Assembly: GCA_025677815.1 (NCBI GenBank)
Contig: JAIXMP010000008.1
Span: forward strand, 868,001 to 932,000
Length of the DNA: 64,000 nucleotides
Origin: Phascolomyces articulosus
Lineage: Eukaryota > Mucoromycota > Mucoromycetes > Mucorales > Lichtheimiaceae
Reading direction: 5' to 3'
The first letter of the stretch is position 1; the number at the start of each line of letters is the position of its first letter. Below the pieces are notes generated by a model. It did no database searches. It was not told the origin of the DNA and worked only from the letters and a program-made list of their open reading frames with translations. The position numbers were made by a program, and so were the translations under genes. Positions 36,270 through 48,168 of this stretch are shown piece after piece.

Positions 36270-38615
36270 ATGACACTATTATCCTTAGGTTCAAGACCTA
36301 GTCCTTCCACTAGTACGACGGATGCTCTACAGCAACAAGAAAAGATACAACACCTGCGTCCATCATTAAAAGTGAGCGGATCGGCCACTACGACCTCAGG
36401 ATCCCACTCAGCAATATTAGCCAAGGAAAGTGAAGACAAAGAAGAAAAGGAAATGTTTGAAGCCATGGCAAGAACTCGAATAGCTTTGGATTTATTTCTT
36501 GACTCTCGTATTCATGAATCTGAAGCAATGCTTGAACCTCACATGGTCAAGACATCCATGTATTATTCTTTGGCTCAATCCGTCCTTTTGACATTGAAAA
36601 GTATGATGACCTTTGAACAAGAAGATTTCCGCGTAGCTATTGATGCATTGAAAGTTACTATTCAACTCTCAAATAATTTAATCCGTAAATCCCATGGTGC
36701 ATTATGGTTCCTGGAAGGTTGGGCGAAACCTGGATTATCTGTAGATCGGTTACAAAAAATGCGTCCACTTTATCGTCATGCAGTAATGTATATTCCAATT
36801 TATTGATTTTTTGTGGTTGGATTTGGCTTTGATTATATATATATATGAAAATTGGATCTGGTGATCGTGTGTGTAGGGTAAATAGCATGTCTTGAATGTC
36901 CGTGCGCTTATTTATATGTATAATTCTTTCTGTGTGTTACTTAGGAACTGGTGCATGCAGAAGCTTATTTAATCAAGGCCATGATTTGCATTATTCATGA
37001 TGAAAGCATTATTTCCTTTTTACGAGAAGGTTTACATGTTCGACAAAGTTATATGACTTTTACAGTATTGGAAAAATTTATCAATACAACACCAGATATC
37101 TTGGATGATCATTTTACTTCAGGCGTAAAATTTGGTATGGGATGTTTCAACTTGATGTTACCCATGCTTCCTAAGATAGCCGAGAAATTATTCCAATTAA
37201 TTGGATTCAGTGGCCAGCGACTCCATGGTTTAAATTTATTGAAATCCTGTGGCGGTTGGGACAAGTACGAAAAGACCGGTGAGATGGTCAAGCGCCAAGG
37301 ACCTACAGAAGGAATACGACGTCAATTTTGCGATATGACCCTTATTTGTGACCATGTTGTATTTGCTAATTTACTTCCCATGTCCGATGTCAACAAAGAA
37401 CTTAGTAGTGATATCTTAAAATACAATCTGGATTTGTATCCCAATGGTGTGTTTTTCCTTTATTTCCATGGTCGTCAGTTGTTTACTAGTCGAGAATTGG
37501 TTCAAGCCGATGCCGAATATACTCGTGCGATTGAAACACAAAAGGATTGGGTTCAATTACAACATATTTGTTACTGGGACCGTGGAATGATTGCCATCTT
37601 GCTGCAGGACTGGAAGACGGCTACTGAAATTTATGATATCCTTTACAAGGAGAGTAATTGGTCGAAATCCGTCTATTCTTATCTTAGGGGTATGACCATG
37701 TATATGCTGTCTGAACAAGAACAAGATCCAAAAACGAAAAAAACTTTGATTACTCGGGCCATGTATGCTATGAAAAAAGTACCCACTTTGAAAAAAAGGA
37801 TTGCTGGTAGATCCATTCCCTTGGAGGTAGATTTTAATTTATAATATGTGTGTGTACGGTGTGTGGATGAAGATGGCACGAGAGAGAATAACATGTAGTA
37901 TTCTCTCTCTTATTGGTGCTACTTATTATAGTACGTAATGTATATGGATCCTATTTTAACACAGCCTCTTGCTTTCTCTTCCTTTGTTTTCCCTACGTGA
38001 TAGAAATTTGTTGCACGAAAGGCACGCAGATTTTTGGAACAAGGCAACAAATTGCTGTTCCCAGACTTGGAAATGGCGAACGCATTTAGCTCAAGTGATT
38101 ACATGCCCGTCCCTCAAATACGAGCTAACATGAAACGTGTTGATACCGAATTATCACATCTTAATACAGCAGACAAATATTATGCTGATGATCTTTGTGC
38201 ATGTAGCTATCTTCGTGCCATGTTGGCCCGTCAACTTTATTCCACTATCGACGATCGTAAAGAAATGAAAAAATTACGTTCTTTACATCAAGAATCCTTA
38301 CAAGTTGTATTTAATTCAGCATCGGATGTTCAATATGAACATTTTCTGTATTATCTATCGCATTATGAAAAGGCACGCATGATGATCGTTGAGAAAAAGT
38401 ATGATACAGCCGAAAAAGCAATTCAGGTTGTTCTTAAATCCAATGAAAGGAATCATCGTGGTGTCGGGGCAGGTCCCAGAGCCAAACACAAGTACAGTAT
38501 GAAATATCTTATAGTTTTCGCATCGCAACATTGTTTGACTGAGATTCAAGAATTACGAAAACAAGACCAAGGCATGGGTGATGATGATAATGATTCTTTT
38601 GCATCTGCTCTATAA
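36270..38615 (+). CDS. TTC39/IML2-type protein, paralog 2
   Basis: Three exons: 36270-36782, 36945-37826, 38004-38615; 668 aa. Same domain order as the copy at 29065-31500: FTSGVKFGMGCFNLMLPMLP, IGFSGQRLHGLNLL, GVFFLYFHGRQLF, TRAIETQKDWVQLQHIC, LYKESNWSKSVYS. Identity is high throughout the solenoid exon (882 bases in both) and lower in the first 60 residues and the acidic tail (GDDDNDSFASAL). Both introns sit at identical positions and phases. The two copies are in the same orientation 4.8 kb apart and share about 250 bases of upstream homology, so this is a segmental duplication. Both frames are open, so both are probably functional. Role as for the first copy: an alpha-solenoid, outer-membrane-linked family, exact function unknown. 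Confidence 0.85.
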
Positions 38616-38910
38616 ATCTTCTCTCCCATAACTTCCAAAAAAACACCTCTTGTTCTCTTTTTCTCAATACTTATTATAATTATTATTATCTATTTGTTAT
38701 TTACTGGTTGTCTCCCCTCTCTTTATTTTTGTAACAAATTTTTGAACACAATATAAATAACAGAGTCAGCATACATGAAGTTTTTTTTAATAACACATCA
38801 ATATAATGATATATATATATGACAAAGAAGAGGTATTAAACATAATTCATTATCTCCATTTGGATGGATCATACGGAATAGATCTTCATCATCGCCATTC
38901 ATTCACTCTT

Positions 38911-39723
38911 TCATACTTTGAAATCAGTAAAGATGGTTTTTTTACCATCAATATTGGAGACAAATTGATAATGATCATTGAATTTACACCCTTCTTTGGC
39001 AAGCTTGGCTTTTTTGTCAGCAACAAATTGACAATCACCCCATCCTCCACTGAATCCTCCAATAGACATGTCACTTGCAATTACACGATGACAAGGGACT
39101 GGCAAAGGACAAAATGGATTGATACGTAATGCTTGTCCAACTATAAAAAAATGAATAGAAAGGTCAAATTATACATTTCTAATGCATAGGTACTACATCA
39201 ATATCTTCTTTGTTATATATACCGGCGCGAGGTCCTCCATTCAATGTATCACTTATGGCTTTATAAGTGGAGACTTGGCCGCGTGGGATCTATTGAAATA
39301 TGATATATATATTCTTTGTTGGAAAAAAAAAGAAAAACATACTACAAAAACAGCTTGTTGCTACTAAGACTGATTTGTCATGCTGCGCATTTTGATAGTA
39401 ACTTGCCTGAGAACACAAGTCATAGACTTTGTATTGAAAAGCGGTTAAGGGTCGTTTTGTTTTGGGATTAATGTATTCTTTCTTTTCTTGTTCAGTCTTT
39501 GGAAAAGGAATCATCACTAATGATCATGTCCATGTAAGTTGGGTTGTCCATTCTAAAACTATTGTCTGTGATTCATAAAAAAAACCTTACATTCAACATT
39601 ATCGTCTTTGGCCACAAAAGTTTGAAGTACCTTTTTAGTGGCACGTGTTTTCGTAGTTGAGGTTGTTGAGGTTGTTGGCGTTTTTTTAATCGTCTTTTCA
39701 GTTCGAGGTCGTAATTCTACCAT
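38911..39723 (-). CDS. MGT1: O6-alkylguanine-DNA alkyltransferase
   Basis: Four minus-strand exons: 39723-39591, 39516-39407, 39289-39223, 39140-38911; 179 aa. The protein transfers an alkyl group from O6-alkylguanine to its own cysteine in one suicidal step. Motifs: LTAFQYKVYDLCSQ, then IPRGQVSTYKAISDTLNGGP (DNA-binding helices), VGQALRINPF, and the active site PVPCHRVIA with Cys120, followed by GGFSGG. Length and order fit the small eukaryotic enzymes (yeast Mgt1, human MGMT C-domain). The N-terminus is a basic Thr-rich tail (KTIKKTPTTSTTSTTKTRAT). The second intron has a GC donor (CAG|GCAAGT). The same frame is open upstream to an ATG at 39885, adding 54 residues with a hydrophobic stretch (LLITAAAFVSYFFLFLTI); I chose 39723 because it gives a normal soluble enzyme. 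Confidence 0.9.
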
Positions 39724-40018
39724 GGTGAGGCGTGTTTTTTTTTCTTGAGAATGAATGGTGAGAAAAAGAAAGAAGTAAGAAACAAATGCTGCGGCGGTTA
39801 TTAATAAGCTAGAGGCTGTCATTTCGATTTTCAAAACTACCAGGTTTTGGAATAAAGTGGTAACAAAATCTGTGTAACGTTTCACTCAGCCTAACTAAAG
39901 AGTTTCATTTTCCAAGAAATTATTTCTTTCTTTTCTGTTATAATTCATAAACACCTTTTGGCGACACATCTAATCCATCAATCAAAAAAAAAGTGGGAAG
40001 CTTTCTATATATTAATAT
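39724..40018. promoter_or_regulatory. Divergent promoter, alkyltransferase / glycosyltransferase-like gene
   Basis: 295 bases separate the two chosen start codons. An in-frame upstream ATG of the alkyltransferase at 39885 would shrink this to 133 bases. No motif can be assigned. Confidence 0.5.
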
Positions 40019-42182
40019 ATGAGTAAACAACTTCCACTTTTTCGTCGAGATGCATCGTTCATGAATGGTGGTCGATCCACTTCCACGTCAAGGCCATGGA
40101 CTTTGCATATAACTCGAAAACGCATAATGATTACTTCTTTCATCATTGTATTCTTTTTATTTTTACGTTCTGCCAATCATGACCGAAACCTGGATTCCAC
40201 CAGAGCACCTACACCTTATCGTATTGATTGGCCATCATGGCCAGTCGAACTTCACGATGATGAAAAGAAAACAAGCGCATTTCCACCATCCAAATTTACC
40301 CCTGATGCATTATACCAGGAAGAAGATTTAAAACCTGTTACCGCCATTGTTTACAGGGTGTCAAAGAATCCACACGATGTGTCGGCTGTGGTAGACCATT
40401 TACTCAATTATCCATTTATCAAGGAAATTTATATTCATAATCCCATGGGGTCACCTTCATTATCTGTTGAGGTAAAAAAAAAAGAAAAACCAGAAAAAAA
40501 CCAGAAAAAAAACTTTTATGAAAAACTAAACTTATCATTATTATAGCAACTTGATCTTGAAGCCAGTCAAGCACGTTATGTCAATATTGAAATTTATGAT
40601 GAAAGAAATGAACGATTGGGTAGTTTAGCACGATTTACAACATGTGCCATGGCAACTTATGACACTTGTTATATGCAAGATGATACTTGGCAACCTACAT
40701 CCATGGATAGTTTATACCTGAATACTATTCGATATCCTAATTTGATTCATGCCAACTCTCCACCTACTCGTTATATGGATCAAATGCGCTGGCGCGTAAG
40801 TAACCCAGGTAAATATAAATATACTATTTATTGTGTAATATAATAAATGTAATTTATTATTTTGACTTATATATAAATATTTAAAAATCAAAGATATTGG
40901 AATGCATGCTGGATTTGCCGATCTTCAATATGGTGCTTTTGTCCCTCGATGGAAAGTTCAAACGTTCATGACACAGTTGGGAAAATCAGCACTAGGAAAA
41001 GATAGAATTCGATTAGCCGATATGTATTTTTCATTGTGGACAAATCAATATCCATGGATCCTTTCCAATCCTCTTCTGTTGGCTTCAGGAGAAAAACCTG
41101 GTGAAATTGGTCCTGCATCTTCAGAATTATATTCCAATATTGTAAGTGTGCATAAATGTAGAAAATTATTAGCAATAGAGAGAAGGGATGGTAAATCTGG
41201 TTATTTTTAATTGATAAATTAATTAACCATGGCTAATATTGAATGATTTCTAGAATCAAGCTGCTCGACGTTTACAAAGAACTCTGGAAGCAGATTTATC
41301 CGATGTTCCAAAAGATTATTTTGAACGAATTGAGGATGAACCAAGATTGTATGAACGTGATGTTCGGTAAGTTTTATTTAAGCAACAGAAGTAGGCAGAG
41401 AAGGAGGCAAAAACTCATACTGTGGAGAGGATGTTCGTATATTAACTTATGAGAAATATAGTGCTTCTTGTGGAAATGATCGATGTCTCTTCTTTACGAA
41501 CATGGATCATTCACCTGATCCAACATTAGTTAAATTCGACAAGGATAATATTACGAATATCCAACAACTTGAACGAACCTATGATGAATTGGCAACTTTA
41601 CCATCTGCTGAATTTTGGAATGAACATGCTTATCATAAAGCAGTGGATCAAGATCCAAGCAGTTGTTGGAGCACTTATCAAAGTAAGCATTTTTTTGTTA
41701 AGACACATTCTCTTTTTTGTTTTTGATGTAAATGATAATTCATTGGGCATTTGGTTTCTTTATTTATCAAATCAATAGATCCAAAAGCTGGCGATTATTT
41801 TGGATTAATCACAATGGGCAGTATCATGCCAGAAGAATTGCAAATTTATACTTGCAATGATATTCGACGACCCGAAGCATTATTTGAAGTATCAGTAACA
41901 GACAATGGAACTGACTGGGTAAGTTTTATAACAAATAAATAAACAAACAAAAACAGATGAATGGATTGTATTAATCTAAAAAAAATCAAACAATTAACAC
42001 AATAGACGACATGTCATACATCAGCAACAGCTGCTTGGCAACACGTTCCTCCAAGAGTTTATATTAAATTGGATTGCGGTAATAGCATTGAACAATTAAG
42101 AGCTATTCGTATCTCCTTTTTAGAAAATGGCCCGGAGCCATTTAATGTATGCGGTATTGCCCTTGATACCGTAGTCGTATAA
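40019..42182 (+). CDS. Type II membrane glycosyltransferase-like protein
   Basis: Seven exons: 40019-40471, 40547-40808, 40894-41141, 41254-41366, 41399-41682, 41779-41918, 42006-42182; about 558 aa. A short basic cytoplasmic N-terminus is followed by one membrane segment (IMITSFIIVFFLFLRS, about residues 36-51), the plan of Golgi glycosyltransferases. The luminal part starts with TAIVYRVSKNPHDVSAVVDH and FIKEIYIHNP, a GT-A-like nucleotide-sugar fold start. It contains CYMQDDTW (Asp196-Asp197), which sits where a metal-binding DxD is expected, then DLQYGAFVPRWKVQTFM and LADMYFSLWTNQYPWILSNP. A Cys-containing C-terminal domain (CWSTYQ ... YIKLDCGNSIEQLRAIRISF) looks like a discoidin-type beta-sandwich. 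Donor and acceptor are unknown. The 41399 acceptor was chosen because the two earlier AGs break the frame. Confidence 0.65.
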
Positions 42183-42539
42183 GAATTTAAGCTTGCTTTT
42201 GCTTTTGTATATTTATTATTTCATTTGATTGTTTTTTCCTTCACTCTTCCTTCTTCCGTCATCTTTATTTTTGATATTTAAAATATAGTTCATCATTTAT
42301 ATATATATATCTTATATTTCATATGTTATAATGAACAAAAAAAAAAAGAGGTTTTTTTGAATTTCTTCTGATCATTATGGATATTTATATTTTAACAAGT
42401 AACTGTGTAACCAAGTTGAAGTAATTTGTCAAAACATAAGATAAATCACGTTTAATTAGCATAAATCACTCTGTACTAAGGGGAGTACTGACCTTCATTT
42501 TATGAATATGTATGTAGTAAAATAAGAATTGCCAAAAAA

Positions 42540-42890
42540 GCCTATCGAGCTTCTGAAAAGAAAACGTGGCACGCTCTTCAACCATAACCTTCGCCAAATG
42601 TTGGAGTGCGGCTTCGTTTACCTGGTAGCTTCATTGATTATATTTCTTGCGCTGCTCAGGGGTTCAGCGCCACAAACGTACCATTCAACATATTGCTGAT
42701 ACCCAATAAGTGCTCTTTGTTGGTTGCTAGAATCTTCTTCAATTGCATACCAAGAACTTAAAAAACGCCACTTTTACTCTCTGCATTCTTTATAGCAAAT
42801 TGTTTTCGCATGAACACATTCCAAGCCGAGATTCAGTTTAGTTTTGTTTGTCAACATAATATTGACATTCTCAACGGTTTTGTTCTCGTG
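42540..42890 (-). pseudogene. Decayed relic with HMG-like opening, unidentified
   Basis: Minus-strand pieces in two frames: AWNVFMRKQFAIKNAESKSG, then a stop and shift into SSWYAIEEDSSNQQRALIGY and QQYVEWYVCGAEPLSSARNI, then another shift into NEAALQHLAKVMVEERATFS. The opening AWNVFMR...F recalls the first helix of HMG-box-like domains found in fungal dispersed families. The region is less AT-rich than its surroundings. At least two breaks; not functional as it stands. Confidence 0.45.
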
Positions 42891-43523
42891 TTCTGGAATT
42901 CTATTCACCACTGTATATTAATTAAATTTATTAATAGGAGCAGCATATACATATATATAAAGTTGGAGGATTCTCAAAGAGCTTCCCAACTTTCAGCTTT
43001 AAATGTGCTTGTTTGAAGGTCTGAAATTGCGGGACACAATGTTTATTAATTGGTGATAAATAAACATAGGGATCAGTAATAAAAATGCTCAAACCAGTGA
43101 AAAAGAACTGTGCAAAACTCATGACTTCTACGTAATTAATATATTAATCAATTGCTGATAAGCGATAGGCACTTCAATAAAGGGTCTTAGCGCTTAGTTT
43201 GGGCTCCTATCGATTAGTTTCTTTCCCGATAATCTAGGTGCAGCTTTGACATTACGAAGGAACTTAAGAATAAGTCAAATTATCACGTATTTACATAATA
43301 CATAAATAATAAAGTGACCCATATATCCAACACCAAAGAACGTACTTAAATATCTTCAGAGTGGACATTAGAGCCAGTACCTTTCGCAATTCAACGGTTA
43401 CATTCAGGTAGTTATAAAAGAGGATGAATATGGAAGAATATCTCTCCTTGGTACAAGTCGTCGCGTAATAGTTACTTATTTCAACAGAAAGAAGAGATTC
43501 CGTTGATATGAAACAGATAACAC

Positions 43524-43525
<2 letters not shown>

Positions 43526-43555
<30 letters not shown>
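43526..43555. repeat. (TA)n microsatellite
   Basis: About fifteen TA units. Confidence 0.9.
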
Positions 43556-43558
<3 letters not shown>

Positions 43559-45281
43559 CACACACAAATATTCATTTGTATAATTTATATATTTTTTAAC
43601 CTTTATAACAAATAACCAAATAACATTGTGGGCTACCTGCTTATGATACCACTAGCTTTACATACTGGGAATTATTTTAAATAAAATATATAGGTCAATC
43701 CTATTTTATGATCTTTTATATAAAAATGAAAATACCACTTTACCTATAAAGCAACATCAAGAGAGACAACGACTTACATTGGCTGCTTAACAATGACACT
43801 TTTCAACAGTAATCAATACACCAAATTGCTTCATAAAAGAGTCGATTATATCGAACAATGATATCATGACCGAAACTCTATTAGGACTTAGAGCATTCAA
43901 GCAATGTAGTGATATAGATCCAAACAACAACACGTGGATAACATGGAAACTGGGCCAGTGACTTGTAGACTCACGGCGAAATGATCCCGAGTTACATAAA
44001 AGAGAAAAATCGGATGTTCCGAATAGTGGATAAAAAAGCTTTTGGCGTGCCAAGACTTACTGAGTCGCTGAGCAAAACAGGAGGTATATAAAACATAACT
44101 TCCAACTTAATTAGTAAATAATACTTAACATTCAAACAAGTAACAAGTAACTATAAATGATTAAAAGAATAATTATTTTGGTTATGAGCAAGAAAAATGA
44201 ATAATTCATCAAAAGCAGCCCATTGTAAATAACAGCCACGTATCTGCATAAATGATGCTGTATTATTATGCCAGTTTGTAAGAATATTAGTAGTAGATTG
44301 TAACCGAGCAAGTGGTCAAGATGATTTGTTTATCATCTTATGTTACCACTGATAAATAAAAAAGTAGCTGAAATCTTTATTTGCATTTAGAATAAAAATT
44401 CTAGTTGACTTCTTATTCCCATGATCATTGACCTATTTTTCTATGAATAATAATCTATAAATACATATATAACTATTTCAACTGATATATATATAATATT
44501 TTATTACTATAAATTTGTACACTCTTTTGAATTAAAATAAGATATTTTTATTCCTGTATTATAAAATAATCAAGATCACTAGTTCAATTTTTATCAAAAC
44601 TGATCCTATAGATGTTGAAGACCGGGTATCTGGAAGGGAAACCAAAATTAGGCGTCAGAGTAGGGTCCATGATGGTGGATTTTTGCCAAGGAGTGAAATT
44701 TTATTACTACCTAGAACTATAAATTGACACCATTTATTTGATCAGCAAACTACCAGAGCTGTGTGTAACCTTGGTTGACGAAACACAAAATACAACTTTA
44801 GCTCCCTTTTTTCTCTCAAATCCTGTGCTTTGACAACAAAGCACTAAAAAATCATCGTGCGTATTATTGCCAAGAGCTTTTTTTTCTTTTATTCCGCAAG
44901 TAGTTTGTATTTATAATCATGATGATACCCATTATAAAAACCTAAAGCCAGTATCTATAGGATGCTAAGTAGAGTCAGTTTAATGATCTATATAAAAAAA
45001 GACATATTTAAATAAGGGAATACCCATCTACTAATAGACATATTTCGTACCACATCAACCTCTCCACATATCATCGTTAAAATAATAAATGATTCATAAT
45101 ATAATTGTCACACACACTTGGGCTTTGGGCTTATACCACCTTGTACATTGTGGCAGTTACTTTTGCGTTTATTTTACCCCGACAAGGATCCTTTATTGAA
45201 TAAAAACTGAGCCGGATGTAATAAGCTTCCTTCTTCTCTTTTTCCGTCATTATTTTTTTTTAATAATACCTTAATGTCACA

Positions 45282-47518
45282 ATGAATGCATACCCTCCTC
45301 CCGCACATTCGTTTTACTCTCAACAACGTAAAGTTAATATCAAATAAAACGTTCGCGGTAATATGTCATACATTGGAGTCTAACCTTCTTTCTTTCTTTC
45401 TTTTTTACTAGCTTCAGGAGTAGTTCACCCAGGACCTCCAGCTCCAACCCCAACCCCTCAATCATACGTTCAACAACAACAGCAAACATACCCACCACGC
45501 ATGGTAATGTCATTTTTTTTAAAAAAAAAAAACATTGTTAAAAGATTATATAAACTCATTGGTCAAACACTCTATTTAAATTTTTAATAGAATACAGCTA
45601 CTCCTATGCGTCCACCGCCACTGGATACTTCATTTATTTATAATAATGGTACTTCTGCACCACACAATGGACACTATCAACAGCAACCACCTCCACAACA
45701 ACAACAGCATTATCAACATCAACAATATCCAAATAATAGTACTAGTAGCTCAGTTTATCGAAATACACCTGCACTAACAAGTCGACCCCAGTCTACTTAT
45801 TATCAAACACCACCGTCATCCAATGACAGTAGTGGCAACACTAGTAATCATGATCAAGTTCGCTCACGTCGTATTTCTGTCACTACTGGAGATAATGGAT
45901 GGAAGGTAGGTGGAGCGGGAGGAAATCGAGCCAGTATGAATTTTCGAACAGGAGAGACTGGAGCGAGCTTCCATGAAAGGAGAATGCGGCGTCAATCCAC
46001 GGGAGCAACTCCCATCACACCTGCCTATACTCCAGGTACAACAACACCATCTACTAGAGATTCCTCTTACTATGGATATTTTTCACAAACACATGCAACC
46101 ATGTCACCGCAAGATCATGTTCCACCCAGCATGCCACCGCCACAACAACAACCCCCACCAATGAATAAAAGAGAATCATTTGTGGGTGGGTTTGTTTTAC
46201 CCACAGCTTATCCACCGCCTCAGCAACATTACCCTCAAACACCTCATCACCATGGTCAGCAGTTACCTACTCAAACTCCCCACCATCATCAACAATTACC
46301 TCCACAAACTCCTCATCATCCTTCTCAATCGTTACCTTCTCAAACACCTCATCATGCACATCAACAATTACCAGCCCAAACTCCCCATCATGCACATCAA
46401 CAATTACCAGCCCAAACTCCCCATCATTCACATCAGCAATTACCTACTCAAACCCCTCATCATTCTCATCAGCAAATACCTCGTCGACAATCGTTTCATC
46501 AGAATCAATTCTATCCACAACAGCAACAACAACAACCCTATCCTTATAATGATAATACCAGTAGAGGATACCCACCACCACAACAACAGCAAATCTATTC
46601 TTATAACGATCGTGCGAATAGTGGATATCCACCACTGCAGCAACAACAACAACATCATCGTAATCAATCCACGGGTGCCACTTCTTATTATCAAAATGAC
46701 AATTACTATAATAATAATGTAACTGCGGGTGAAATCACACCTCCTAGTGCCGGAGCAGCTGAGTATTCTAATACAGGTACGTATTACTTATCACTTTTTT
46801 TTACGAGGATATTTTTCTGAAGAGCCTTTTTTACTCTACTCAGCAGGACCTGAAGATACATCATTTGCTGGAGGTGCTAGATCAGTAAAAAGTGTTCGAT
46901 CCGTCAAGAGTAATAGATCTTTTAAAAGTGTCGGTAGTACAACGACAGGAGAAGCAGCAAGGCACCGCCCAGGTAACGATTACACAATTTAAAAAAAAAT
47001 ACCGAGATATCCATAAATTTCTTTATGAATATGTGATGATGTGCTTTGCGCGCCACATAAATTATTATATAGTTTTTGTATTATATTGGTATATATATAA
47101 ATCTCAAATGTCCCCAAAAAAATAAAGATCTAATGTTGTATTATATAATTATGTTGTATATATAGTTAAAAAGCGCCAGATTAGTGTAAAATCAGTCAAT
47201 GCGGGACTTCGTGTATATATTGATGTTGCTCCCAATGAAACTGGACAAACATTAGCAGATAATATTAAACAGATTGCAACGTTTGGTACTCGAAAGATTA
47301 TTTCCATCACGACAGCCTCTGGACGAAGGGTACCTATAGATCATCACCCCGTATTTGATGGATGGGCAGATATACAAAATTTTGAGGATGGCGAAGAATG
47401 GGATATAGAATGGACAGAATTAGGACCAAGTAAAATGGATAGATTTTTTTCGAGAATTATTCAAGTAGGGGATGGATCTACAAGCAATAACAATGCAAAT
47501 AACGAAACACAGCAATAA
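45282..47518 (+). CDS. Gln/Pro/His-rich protein with unrecognised conserved C-terminal domain
   Basis: Five exons: 45282-45327, 45412-45503, 45591-46776, 46844-46972, 47166-47518; about 601 aa, all junctions in phase. The first 450 residues are low-complexity (Gln, Pro, Tyr, His, Asn runs), interrupted by a basic stretch (RSRRISVTTGDNGWKVG). They contain seven tandem 12-residue repeats of the type QTPHHAHQQLPA (46236-46481). A Ser/Arg/Lys patch follows (SVKSVRSVKSNRSFKSV). The C-terminal 110 residues are non-repetitive and well ordered: ISVKSVNAGLRVYIDVAP, TLADNIKQIATFGTRKIISI, VPIDHHPVFDGWADI, EEWDIEWTELGPSKMDRFF. The alternating beta-strand pattern could be a ubiquitin-like or RA-like fold, but I do not recognise it. 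No signal peptide or membrane segment. Function unknown. Confidence 0.75.
46236..46481 (+). repeat. 36-bp in-frame tandem repeats (seven units)
   Basis: Units encode QTPHH-x-HQQLP-x. Units 4 and 5 are nearly identical at DNA level while the outer ones have diverged, showing recent local expansion. Confidence 0.85.
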
Positions 47519-48168
47519 ACAAACACAAAGCATATTTTCATACATATTTAAACGGATCTGAGTTTCTAAAAAAAACCTATTAGTAAATTTCTCCCGAGGT
47601 TGTTTTTATCAATCAGCTGATCTATTTGCAATTTGAATGGTTTTTTTGTTGGGGGTGAAAGAGGATGGAAAATAATGGGAAAAAAGTCCATCATAAGTCA
47701 CATCTTGATTGATGTAGGTATGATACGCGTTTCTTTATCAAAAAGTTCCTTTTTCTTATTTACTTTTATTTTGGTTCATAAAGTAGTGGTTCTATACTTC
47801 TTGATTTTTTGTTACCAAAGAGGTTGAGAAGGAACGGATCGGGACAAAACGCGTTATAAAGCGGTGATTTGAGGATTTCGGAAAAGTGAAAGCATATGAA
47901 ATTATTCAAGTTCGTCATTAAACCAAGAACCACAAACACCCAGGTTAAAAAATCCTCGGACTCTACCGCATTAGAGTTTAAGGCAGGGTATATTACGTCG
48001 ATATAGTTTTTTTAAAGGCATAAACCGAAACACTTTATACTTTTTTTTTTCAAAGGGCGCGCGTCTGGTTTTTTTATGTGGGGGTTTATAAAAAGTCCAA
48101 CGTGTACAACCATTTGTCGATTTTCTTCTTTTTTCTTCTTTTCTTCAACTTTTATCAAACAAACCACA
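47519..48168. other. PGK upstream region
   Basis: 650 bases between the end of the QPH-rich gene and PGK. No gene seen. The last 130 bases show a core promoter layout. Confidence 0.6.
48087..48095 (+). promoter_or_regulatory. TATA box of PGK
   Basis: TATAAAAAG about 75-80 bases before the start codon, followed by a CT-rich tract (48118-48147) and CAACTTTTATCAAACAAACC up to the ATG. This is the classical layout of a strongly expressed fungal glycolytic gene. Confidence 0.6.

Larger units (their letters stand above)
42183..45281. other. Gene-poor interval
   Basis: Apart from the relic at 42540-42890, no gene is supported. It contains a TA microsatellite (43526-43555). An 88-codon minus frame at 44053-43787 has no recognisable motif. 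The last 200 bases are pyrimidine-rich and lead into the next gene. Confidence 0.5.

Noticed and set aside
43787..44053. 88-codon minus frame
   Set aside because: No motif, no neighbouring exons in phase; could be another relic but I cannot support it.
46054..46722. Ile/Leu-rich 180-codon frame and minus frames within the QPH-rich gene
   Set aside because: Shadow frames of CAA/CAT-rich coding repeats.
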